A DNA stretch of 5,405 bases from Lachnospiraceae bacterium (GTDB taxonomy: Bacteria > Bacillota_A > Clostridia > Lachnospirales > Lachnospiraceae). Below, one piece after another: positions 1 to 5,405 of this stretch (its first letter is position 1; every line of letters begins with the position of its first letter). The position numbers were made by a program, and so were the translations under genes. The notes under the pieces are model-generated. The model was given only the letters and a program-made list of their open reading frames with translations. It was not told the origin of the DNA and did no database searches. The stretch is taken from the NCBI GenBank assembly GCA_017390645.1, contig JAFPAZ010000095.1, positions 1 through 5,405 of the forward strand, given 5' to 3'.

Positions 1-1326
1 ATTGCAGTCGTTGGTACTGCGGTTATTAAGGTTAAGAATGAGCAGAATGCGATTTTTAATGCCATTGAGCAGTTTACAGGAAAGAACGAAACTCAGATTG
101 AAGCATCCATTAAAAATACCGCTACCAACGTTTTGGAAGGTAAGTTGCGTGAAATCGTTTCTACTATGACAGTAGAAGAGATTTACAGAGACAGAGAAAC
201 CTTTGCATCCAAAGTACAGGAAGTGGTTGGTACTGAATTAATGGAAATGGGTCTGGAAGTAAAAGTTTTCACCATTAAGGACATTAATGACAGTAACGGC
301 TACATACAGGCGTTAGGTGTAAAGCAGATTGCGGAAAAGAAGAAGGATGCTGAAATTGCGAAAGCAGAAGCCAACAGAGAAGCTCAGATTGAAACTTCCA
401 AAGCGAGACGTGCCGGTGAGCAGGCAAGATTACAGGCAGAAACAGAAATTGCGGAAGCGAATAAGTTAAAACAGGTACAGGAAGCTTCTTACATGCAGGA
501 ACAACAGGCTGCGAAAGCGAAAGCAGATGCTGCCTATGATATCCAGAAGAACATTACCCAGAAAGAGGTCATTGCAGCCCAATTAGATGCAGAATTATTA
601 AAGCAGGAAAGACAAAAAGATATTGAGGCAGCACAGGTTCAAATCGATATCGTAAAAGAACAAAAAAATATCGAACTTGCTCAAAAGCAGGCAGAACGTA
701 AGAAGGAAAGTCTTCGTGCAGAGGTCGTAGAACCTGCTATCGCAGAAAAAGAAAAACAACAGACCATGGCGGATTCTGAAAAGTATCGTAAGATTGCTGA
801 GGCGGAAGCAGAAGCAGAAGCAAAGAAGAAATTTGCCATTGCCGAGGCGGAAGCACAGAAAGTTAAGGCTATGGCGGAGGCGGAAGCGATTAAAACTACC
901 GGTCAGGCGGAAGCGGATGTCATCAGCCAGAAAGGTAAGGCGGAAGCAGAGGCGATTCGTGCCAAAGGTATTGCAGAAGCAGAAGCCATGCAGAAGAAAG
1001 CAGAAGCTTACCAGCAATATACCGGTGCTGCTGTTGCAGAAATGTTGATTCAGGTATTACCGGATATGGCAGGAAAGATTGCACAGCCATTATCACAAAT
1101 TGATAAGATTTTAATTATGGATAATGGAAATGGCTCTGGGGTAAATAACGTTGCCGGTAATGTAACCGGAGTGATGGCACAGGTTTTTGAATCCATGAAG
1201 GAAGTAACAGGAGTAGATTTAAGTGACCTGATTAAGGCCAAAGGTTATGATGCACAGGTTACCAGAAATATTAATGTTACCGGTGTAGAGGCACCGGTGG
1301 TTCAGATTGCGAAGGAAAAAGAATAA
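1..1326 (+). CDS. Flotillin family (SPFH domain) membrane-scaffold protein, 5'-truncated by window edge
   Basis: Flotillins are membrane-anchored SPFH proteins that oligomerise in bacterial membrane microdomains and affect membrane fluidity and the assembly of membrane complexes. The reading frame is open from base 1, giving 441 visible residues. The TTG at 133 is only an internal Leu codon, not the start. From memory of B. subtilis FloT, about 100 N-terminal residues are missing, including the membrane segment and the first half of the SPFH domain. Visible residues 1-105 are the rest of the SPFH domain, with the family-typical STMTVEEIYRDRETFA and FTIKDI segments. Residues ~110-340 are a long charged coiled coil, very rich in Ala-Glu from 266 on. 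The C-terminal part (~345-441) contains the conserved LPDMAGKIAQPLSQIDKI segment. An NfeD-like partner gene often lies next to flotillin genes and may sit upstream, outside the window. The family call is strong. FloT-like rather than FloA-like is inferred from the coiled coil, because FloA proteins are shorter. Confidence 0.93.
   Translation: MAVVGTAVIKVKNEQNAIFNAIEQFTGKNETQIEASIKNTATNVLEGKLREIVSTMTVEEIYRDRETFASKVQEVVGTELMEMGLEVKVFTIKDINDSNGYIQALGVKQIAEKKKDAEIAKAEANREAQIETSKARRAGEQARLQAETEIAEANKLKQVQEASYMQEQQAAKAKADAAYDIQKNITQKEVIAAQLDAELLKQERQKDIEAAQVQIDIVKEQKNIELAQKQAERKKESLRAEVVEPAIAEKEKQQTMADSEKYRKIAEAEAEAEAKKKFAIAEAEAQKVKAMAEAEAIKTTGQAEADVISQKGKAEAEAIRAKGIAEAEAMQKKAEAYQQYTGAAVAEMLIQVLPDMAGKIAQPLSQIDKILIMDNGNGSGVNNVAGNVTGVMAQVFESMKEVTGVDLSDLIKAKGYDAQVTRNINVTGVEAPVVQIAKEKE
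802..1008 (+). repeat. In-frame Ala-Glu-Ala coding repeats in the flotillin coiled coil
   Basis: The octamer GCGGAAGC occurs exactly at 802, 847, 880, 907 and 940. Synonymous Ala-Glu-Ala codons (GCAGAAGC) continue the series at 973 and 1000. The spacings are 45, 33, 27, 33, 33 and 27 nt, all multiples of three, so the repeat unit is mostly 11 or 9 codons. This matches a quasi-hendecad coiled-coil pattern in the protein. It is a degenerate coding repeat rather than a mobile or regulatory repeat. Confidence 0.7.
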
Positions 1327-1360
1327 GCAAAAAAGAAGTAAGATAAAAGAATAGAATAAG

Positions 1361-1474
1361 ATATAAAAAGGGCTCTCCCCTGAAGTGTAAATAACACAGG
1401 ATATGGAAGAAATTATTTTGAAACGATTCATATTCCGTATCTATTTTTCCAGGTGTGACAGCCCTTTTTTATAT
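1361..1474 (+). terminator. Terminator-like element with a long branched loop, between flotillin and glnS
   Basis: The left arm (ATATAAAAAGGGCT, 1361-1374) pairs with the right arm (AGCCCTTTTTTATAT, 1460-1474), with one bulged base. The right arm supplies a six-T tract after a GC-rich stem, as in intrinsic terminators. The mirrored A-tract means it could also terminate transcription from the other strand. The enclosed ~85 nt are far longer than a normal terminator loop and can themselves fold. CCTG 1379-1382 pairs with CAGG 1450-1453. GTGT 1385-1388 pairs with ACAC 1394-1397. GGATATGGAA 1399-1408 pairs with TTCCGTATCT 1433-1442 (two G-U pairs), capped by TGAA/TTCA 1419-1422/1427-1430. All these helices are mutually compatible. 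Termination of the flotillin transcript is the likely job. A small structured RNA or a remnant of a short inverted-repeat element is also possible. Confidence 0.65.
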
Positions 1475-1611
1475 TTCATAAAAAAATCTCTTTTAATATA
1501 TACCAATTCGTGTTAAAATGGAAATTATGAGAAGTGGACTTAAAAATAAAACGATAGTCACAGGTAATGTAGAATCACATAACAAACTATACGGAATTAG
1601 GAGAAAATGTC
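1475..1611 (+). other. glnS upstream region and leader
   Basis: This A/T-rich stretch holds the probable glnS promoter and then a leader of roughly 85 nt. Within the leader, GTGGACT (1534-1540) can pair with AGTCAC (1556-1561), leaving one G bulged, to give a small hairpin with a 15-nt loop. There is no T-box consensus and the leader is too short for one, so tRNA-dependent control of glnS by that route is not supported here. The Shine-Dalgarno AGGAG at 1599-1603 lies 8 nt before the ATG. Confidence 0.5.
1491..1519 (+). promoter_or_regulatory. Probable extended -10 promoter for glnS
   Basis: TGTTAAAAT at 1511-1519 matches the extended -10 pattern TGnTAnAAT in form, with TAAAAT (1514-1519) as the -10 hexamer. 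A weak -35 candidate, TTTTAA (1491-1496), lies 17 nt upstream and matches only three of six consensus positions. This weakness is compatible with reliance on the extended -10. It sits just downstream of the terminator-like element, where a new transcription unit is expected to begin. Initiation would fall near 1525-1527. Confidence 0.5.
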
Positions 1612-3270
1612 ATGGAAAATGAAGTAGTATCTAAGAATTTTATAGAACAAATCATTGAAAAAGATTTAGAAGAAGGAAAGTGTACGAAGATTGTAACCCG
1701 TTTTCCGCCGGAGCCGAATGGTTACCTTCACATTGGACATGCTAAGTCCATCTTATTAAACTATGGTCTGGCAAAGAAATACGGTGGTCAGTTTAATTTA
1801 AGATTTGACGATACGAATCCTATGAAAGAGAAAACAGAGTTTGTGGAGTCCATTCGTAAGGATGTAGAATGGTTAGGGGCAGATTTTGAAGACCATATTT
1901 TTTATGCATCGGATTATTTTGATGCCATGTATGAAGGTGCGGTTAAGTTAATTAAAAAGGGAAAAGCTTATGTGTGTGATTTATCAGCAGAGGAGATTCG
2001 CGAATATAGAGGAACTTTAAAAGAACCTGGTAAGGAAAGTCCTTATCGTAATCGTTCCATTGAAGAAAATCTGGACTTGTTTGAACGAATGAAGAATGGC
2101 GAATTTGAAGATGGTTCTAAAGTATTGAGAGCTAAGATAGATATGGCTTCCGGTAACATAAACATGAGGGATCCCGTGATTTACCGTGTTGCCCGTATGT
2201 CTCATCATAATACGAAGGACAAGTGGTGCATTTATCCAATGTACGATTTTGCTCATCCAATTGAAGATGCAGTGGAGGGAGTAACCCACTCTATTTGTAC
2301 TTTGGAATTCGAAGACCACAGACCTCTTTATGACTGGGTGATCAATGAACTGGAATTTGAAAATAAGCCGCAACAGATCGAATTTGCAAAGTTATATTTA
2401 ACAAATGTGGTTACCGGTAAGAGATATATTAAGAAATTAGTAGAAGATGGAATTGTAGATGGATGGGATGACCCTCGACTGGTTTCCTTAAGTGCCCTTA
2501 GAAGAAGAGGCTTTACAAAGGAATCCATTCAGATGTTTATGGAACTTTCTGGTGTATCCAAGGCTCAAAGTTCTTCTGATTATGCCATGTTTGAATACTG
2601 TATCCGTGAAGATTTAAAGATGAAATGTAACCGTATGATGGCAGTATTAGATCCAATTAAACTGGTGATTGATAATTATCCAGAAGGTCAGGTAGAATAT
2701 CTTGATGTAGAGAATAACCAGGAAAACGAGGAAATGGGAAAACGTCAGGTGCCATTTTCAAAAGTGCTTTATATCGAAAGAGAAGATTTTATGGAAGAAC
2801 CACCAAAGAAATATTTCAGATTGTTCCCGGGAAATGAAGTACGTTTGAAGAATGCGTATTTTGTTACCTGTACAGATTTTGTAAAGGATGAAAATGGAAA
2901 TGTAGTGGAAGTTCACTGTACTTACGACCCTGCTACAAAGAGTGGAAGCGGATTTGCGGAAAGAAAAGTAAAGGGAACCATTCATTGGGTGGATGCTTCT
3001 CAGGCGGTAAAAGCGGAAGTAAGATTATATGAAAATATCATCGATGAAGAAAAAGGAAAACTAAATGAAGATGGTACGCTTAATTTAAACCCGAATTCAC
3101 TGGTGGTGATGAAGGAATGTTATGTGGAACCTGCATTAAAAGATGCAAAACCATTGGATCGTTTCCAATTTTTACGTCATGGATATTTCTGTGTGGATTT
3201 AAAGGATAGCACGGAAGAGTCACTTGTATTTAACCGGATTGTTTCTTTGAAAAGCTCATACAAAAAGTAG
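1612..3270 (+). CDS. glnS: Glutaminyl-tRNA synthetase (GlnRS)
   Basis: A cytoplasmic class Ic aminoacyl-tRNA synthetase that attaches glutamine to tRNA-Gln using ATP. It has 552 residues, close to the 554 of the E. coli enzyme. The Rossmann-fold catalytic domain opens with [16 protein letters not shown] (HIGH signature at 40-43). Asp66 and Tyr211 coincide with E. coli residues known to contact glutamine (from memory). The block [13 protein letters not shown] (230-242) is typical of GlnRS. The KMSKS-equivalent loop reads VTGKR (267-271) against VMSKR in E. coli, keeping the key Lys270. GWDDPR and LRRRGF follow. The C-terminal half is the GlnRS/archaeal-GluRS-type beta-barrel anticodon-binding region, with [11 protein letters not shown] and GTIHWV. 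This and the [12 protein letters not shown] form argue against a bacterial GluRS. The start is the ATG 8 nt after AGGAG. A second in-frame stop (TAG at 3271) follows the TAG stop. It is probably the first gene of a four-gene transcription unit. Confidence 0.97.
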   Translation: MENEVVSKNFIEQIIEKDLEEGKCTKIVTRFPPEPNGYLHIGHAKSILLNYGLAKKYGGQFNLRFDDTNPMKEKTEFVESIRKDVEWLGADFEDHIFYASDYFDAMYEGAVKLIKKGKAYVCDLSAEEIREYRGTLKEPGKESPYRNRSIEENLDLFERMKNGEFEDGSKVLRAKIDMASGNINMRDPVIYRVARMSHHNTKDKWCIYPMYDFAHPIEDAVEGVTHSICTLEFEDHRPLYDWVINELEFENKPQQIEFAKLYLTNVVTGKRYIKKLVEDGIVDGWDDPRLVSLSALRRRGFTKESIQMFMELSGVSKAQSSSDYAMFEYCIREDLKMKCNRMMAVLDPIKLVIDNYPEGQVEYLDVENNQENEEMGKRQVPFSKVLYIEREDFMEEPPKKYFRLFPGNEVRLKNAYFVTCTDFVKDENGNVVEVHCTYDPATKSGSGFAERKVKGTIHWVDASQAVKAEVRLYENIIDEEKGKLNEDGTLNLNPNSLVVMKECYVEPALKDAKPLDRFQFLRHGYFCVDLKDSTEESLVFNRIVSLKSSYKK

Positions 3271-3274
3271 TAGT

Positions 3275-3305
3275 CCCGGATGATTCACAACCTGAATCAT
3301 GAGGG
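3275..3305 (+). promoter_or_regulatory. Intercistronic hairpin without U-tract, upstream of the DUF2225 gene
   Basis: ATGATTCA (3280-3287) and TGAATCAT (3293-3300) form a perfect 8-bp stem with a 5-nt loop. The helix continues through a 2x2 internal loop (GG/GA) into CCC 3275-3277 paired with GGG 3303-3305. No T-run follows, so it is unlikely to be an intrinsic terminator. It begins 4 nt after the glnS stop codon and ends one base before the AAAGGA ribosome-binding site of the next gene. It may set mRNA processing or stability, or link translation of the two genes. These roles are inference. Confidence 0.6.
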
Positions 3306-3318
3306 AAAAGGATAAATT

Positions 3319-4191
3319 ATGGAGGTAGTGGTAGTGGATGAAATGAATTTATTTTCTGGCTTGGAAGCATTAGGATTTGATTCATTAGACGGGATACAGA
3401 TATTCGAAGAAAAAAAGCCACAGGAAGTGGATAAAGAGGATAAAGAAGAAGAATTTCATGAGGAAGAGATGTTATTTTTTAAGACATATCAATGTCCGGT
3501 TTGTGATCATGAAAATAAGGTACTGGCTGTCCGGCTTGGTAAATTACGGTCATCGACGGTAGATACGGATTTAAGACCGATATATGAAAAGATGGATCCT
3601 TTAAAGTATGATGCAGTGGTTTGTGAGCAATGTGGTTATGCTGCATTGACGAAATTTTTCCAGGGTATCATGCTTAGACAGCAGAAACTCATAAAAGAGA
3701 AGATTTCATCGAGCTTTAAAGGGATTAATAATGATTTACAGGTATATTCCTATGATGAAGCCATTTTAAGACATAAGATGGCGTTGCTTTGTACGGTTGT
3801 AAAAGGTGGAAAAGACAGTGAAAAGGCATATAATTGCTTAAAGCTTGCATGGATGTTAAGGGGAAAAAGAGAAAACCTTTCGTTAGAGGGATCGAAGGCA
3901 AAGCAGATTGAAAAGGAATTATTAAAAGAAGAAAAGAATTTATTATTAAAGGCCTATGCCGGATTTGATGCGGCATTTTCCAACGAACCATTTCCGATGT
4001 GTGGCATGAACCAGTATACAGTAATGTGCATCATGGCAGACCTTGCCAGAAGATGCGGACAGTATCAGGTTTCGAAACGCTGGATTAGCCTCATATTGGT
4101 GGATAAGGCTACTCCGGATCGAATTAAGAATAAGATGAGGGATCTGAAAGAACTTGTAACCAAGGAAGAAAAAATGGCGAAACAAGAATAA
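3319..4191 (+). CDS. DUF2225 family protein with two CxxC motifs, function unknown
   Basis: A 290-residue cytoplasmic-looking protein, with no signal peptide or membrane segment. Residues ~9-30 (MNLFSGLEALGF onward) and an acidic, lysine-rich linker (31-50) precede a CxxC pair (CPVC, 59-62). Then come the segment TDTDLRP-like DTDLRPIYEKMDPLKYD and a second pair (CEQC, 102-105) in VVCEQCGYAAL. The four cysteines look like a zinc-ribbon site. The rest is mostly alpha-helical, with a TPR-like stretch (SEKAYNCLKLAWMLRG, about 157-172) and a Lys-rich C-terminus. This order and these motifs are what I remember of DUF2225 proteins of clostridia, for which no biochemical function is established. AAAGGA (3307-3312) precedes this ATG by 6 nt. 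A GTG at 3334 is a credible alternative start (see separate entry), giving 285 residues. The gene lies 48 nt after glnS and 42 nt before the next gene, so it is probably co-transcribed. Confidence 0.85.
   Translation: MEVVVVDEMNLFSGLEALGFDSLDGIQIFEEKKPQEVDKEDKEEEFHEEEMLFFKTYQCPVCDHENKVLAVRLGKLRSSTVDTDLRPIYEKMDPLKYDAVVCEQCGYAALTKFFQGIMLRQQKLIKEKISSSFKGINNDLQVYSYDEAILRHKMALLCTVVKGGKDSEKAYNCLKLAWMLRGKRENLSLEGSKAKQIEKELLKEEKNLLLKAYAGFDAAFSNEPFPMCGMNQYTVMCIMADLARRCGQYQVSKRWISLILVDKATPDRIKNKMRDLKELVTKEEKMAKQE
3321..3336 (+). promoter_or_regulatory. Competing ribosome-binding site and GTG start inside the DUF2225 gene
   Basis: GGAGG at 3321-3325 overlaps the annotated ATG codon (3319-3321). It stands 8 nt before an in-frame GTG at 3334-3336, an ideal spacing. 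It is a stronger Shine-Dalgarno match than the AAAGGA that serves the upstream ATG. Starting here would remove five residues and give MDEMNLFSGLEALG, closer to what I remember of family N-termini. Either start, or both, could be used. Confidence 0.5.
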
Positions 4192-4233
4192 AGAAATAGC
4201 GAATTAAGGATAGGAAACAGAGGAATCAAAATC

Positions 4234-4917
4234 ATGAACAAATTGCAACTTCATAATAATTCAGATGAGAAAAAATATGTATTTTTGGTATTATCACAGA
4301 CATCGACATTTCCGGCAAAGATGATTCGATGGTATACTAGGGAACCTTATGCCCATGCTTCCATTGCTTTGGATGTGGAATTAAGGGAAATGTACAGTTT
4401 TGCACGAAAGAGAGTAAATAATCCATGGGATAATGGATTTATCAAAGAAGATATAGAAAAGGGTGTCTTTGGTAAATTTAAAGAAACAAAATGCAGTATT
4501 TATGCTTTGCAGGTAAGTGATTTACAGTATGAAAGATTGAAGCAGGAAATACAGGTATTTAAAGATAATCAGGAAATATATACATATAATTATCTTGGGA
4601 TTGTAGGTGCCATGATACATAGACCGGTGGTGCGAAAAACACAATACTTTTGCTCACAGTTTGTTGCATATATACTTGAAAAGAGTGGCATTGATTTGTT
4701 TCATAAAAACTGCGGTCTGGTGCGGCCGAAAGACTTTCGGATATGTCCGAAGTTATCTCGCATATATAAAGGAAAAATCAGAAATTACAGAAGTTCATGG
4801 GTACCTAAAAACTGGGATATATTAACCAATGAAATCGAAACTTTAGATTTTGAAAATTTTACTGTAAATGCATTTGATTTTGCAAATATGAGTCCTAAAG
4901 ATTTGGCGTTACGTTAG
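4234..4917 (+). CDS. Permuted NlpC/P60 (YiiX-like) cysteine hydrolase-like protein
   Basis: A 227-residue protein that looks like a circularly permuted papain-fold enzyme, the clan that includes YaeF/YiiX and LRAT-like proteins. In this arrangement the catalytic His lies near the N-terminus and the Cys follows. His41 sits in EPYAHASIALD just after a beta-strand (YVFLVLSQ, 15-22). Cys140 starts the helix in QYFCSQFVAYILEKSGI. Between them is a charged linker and the segment YNYLGIVGAMIHR. Residues ~180-227 are a tail outside the core. No signal peptide or membrane segment is visible, so it is probably intracellular. That is atypical for cell-wall NlpC/P60 peptidases. Members of this clan hydrolyse or transfer amide or thioester bonds, but no substrate can be assigned. 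AGAGGA (4219-4224) precedes the ATG by 9 nt. It lies 42 nt from each neighbour, consistent with an operon. The fold call is by motif only. Confidence 0.7.
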   Translation: MNKLQLHNNSDEKKYVFLVLSQTSTFPAKMIRWYTREPYAHASIALDVELREMYSFARKRVNNPWDNGFIKEDIEKGVFGKFKETKCSIYALQVSDLQYERLKQEIQVFKDNQEIYTYNYLGIVGAMIHRPVVRKTQYFCSQFVAYILEKSGIDLFHKNCGLVRPKDFRICPKLSRIYKGKIRNYRSSWVPKNWDILTNEIETLDFENFTVNAFDFANMSPKDLALR

Positions 4918-4959
4918 CAGGTCTGAACGGACAGGTTGCTATATGTGGAGGAAATTCAA

Positions 4960-5405
4960 ATGAATCAGTTTTTTGCAATGATGTCAAGGATGAAATATAT
5001 TGACCGGTGGGCACTGATGCGTAATGCGAGACAGGAAACGATTAGTGAGCATTCCATGGAAGTGAGCATGCTGGCACATGCTTTGGCTGTGATAGGAAAT
5101 AAGAGATTGGGAAAGAACTATAATGCAGAAAAAGCGGCTTTAATTGGTCTTTATCATGATGCAAATGAAATCATTACAGGTGATATGCCTACTCCCGTAA
5201 AATATGCCAATGACAAAATAAAGAATGCATATAAAGAAGTGGAAAAGGTGGCATGCGAAAAGCTGCTTCGCATGTTACCGGAGGATATGAAGGAATCTTA
5301 TTTTAGTATCTTTTTTCCTCAGGATGAGGAGATTATGCTATGGAAACTGGTTAAGGGTGCAGACAAGCTATCTGCTTATATTAAATGCATTGAAGAGGAA
5401 AATGC
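4960..5405 (+). CDS. yfbR: YfbR-type 5'-deoxynucleotidase (HD domain), 3'-truncated by window edge
   Basis: The E. coli YfbR enzyme dephosphorylates deoxyribonucleoside 5'-monophosphates with a divalent metal and takes part in dNMP turnover. The visible 148 residues run co-linear with E. coli YfbR (199 residues) in my memory of it. Shared segments include FFAMMSRMKYIDRWALMRN, SEHSMEVSMLAHAL, LYHDANEIITGDMPTPVKY and ADKLSAYIKCIEE. The HD metal ligands are all present: His31, His66-Asp67 and Asp135, each two positions earlier than in the E. coli enzyme. Arg16-Trp17 match the RW pair that helps select deoxyribose in E. coli YfbR. Only the C-terminal ~50 residues are cut off. The ATG at 4960 follows a strong TGGAGGA (4946-4952) by 7 nt. 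The gene starts 42 nt after the upstream stop codon and is probably part of the glnS transcription unit. The symbol is by homology to E. coli. Confidence 0.93.
   Translation, partial: MNQFFAMMSRMKYIDRWALMRNARQETISEHSMEVSMLAHALAVIGNKRLGKNYNAEKAALIGLYHDANEIITGDMPTPVKYANDKIKNAYKEVEKVACEKLLRMLPEDMKESYFSIFFPQDEEIMLWKLVKGADKLSAYIKCIEEEN

Noticed and set aside
598..1017. A 139-residue - strand ORF opposite the flotillin coiled coil
   Set aside because: It is the complement of the Ala-Glu-Lys repeats, giving Cys/Phe/Arg-rich nonsense. It is a shadow of the real gene, as is the Arg/Lys-rich + strand ORF at 794-1048.
1362..1367. TATAAA as a -10 box for a promoter driving the structured element
   Set aside because: No acceptable -35 lies 16-18 nt upstream, and initiation would fall inside the closing stem, destroying the arm.
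1219..1431. A 70-residue hydrophobic ORF on the - strand overlapping the flotillin 3' end
   Set aside because: It is mostly antisense to a confident gene, has no proper ribosome-binding site, and its Phe/Leu runs come from the A-rich + strand.
1403..1516. A 37-codon ORF on the + strand (MEEIILKRF...) inside the intergenic region
   Set aside because: It runs through the terminator-like element and the glnS -10 region, and the only AGGA lies too close to its ATG to act as a ribosome-binding site. Its composition looks like translated A/T-rich DNA.
1520..1611. A T-box or other known riboswitch controlling glnS
   Set aside because: The leader from the predicted start point is only about 85 nt, and no T-box consensus or specifier stem is visible. 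Only a small bulged hairpin (1534-1561) can be drawn.
4915..4941. Hairpin TAGCA/TGCTA spanning the stop codon of the hydrolase gene
   Set aside because: The outer stem is 5 bp with a large asymmetric loop and only a 3-bp inner helix, and no T-tract follows. It is too weak to call a terminator or regulatory element.

Overview
The window is AT-rich and densely coded on the + strand, with strong purine-rich Shine-Dalgarno sites and short gaps. The protein sequences resemble Clostridia, most likely Lachnospiraceae or a close relative. This placement rests on recognising families by eye (a clostridial-type GlnRS, a DUF2225 protein and a bacterial flotillin), not on a search. It contains five protein genes, all on the + strand. 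The first is cut by the left edge and the last by the right edge.

Region by region: (1) 1-1326 is the C-terminal part of a flotillin (SPFH-domain membrane-scaffold protein), with a long Ala/Glu-rich coiled coil. (2) 1327-1611 is the only sizeable intergenic stretch. It starts with an unusual terminator-like element (1361-1474), in which a GGGCT/AGCCC closing stem encloses about 85 nt that can itself fold into further hairpins. A probable extended -10 promoter and an ~85-nt leader for the next gene follow. (3) 1612-3270 encodes glutaminyl-tRNA synthetase (glnS), full length. (4) 3319-4191 encodes a DUF2225 protein with two CxxC pairs and no known function. (5) 4234-4917 encodes a small cysteine-hydrolase-like protein of the circularly permuted NlpC/P60 (YiiX-like) type. 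(6) 4960 to the right edge encodes the first 148 residues of a YfbR-type HD-domain 5'-deoxynucleotidase.

The four genes from glnS onward are separated by only 48, 42 and 42 nt. I see no intrinsic terminator between them, so they probably form one transcription unit driven from the promoter near 1490-1520. The 48-nt gap after glnS holds a strong hairpin without a U-tract, directly upstream of the DUF2225 ribosome binding site.

The genes do not obviously form one pathway. They cover tRNA charging, an unknown zinc-ribbon-like protein, an unknown hydrolase and dNMP turnover. The most interesting leads are the branched RNA element at 1361-1474, the intercistronic hairpin at 3275-3305, and the pairing of two genes of unknown function. 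I found no CRISPR array, tRNA, rRNA, transposase or defence system.
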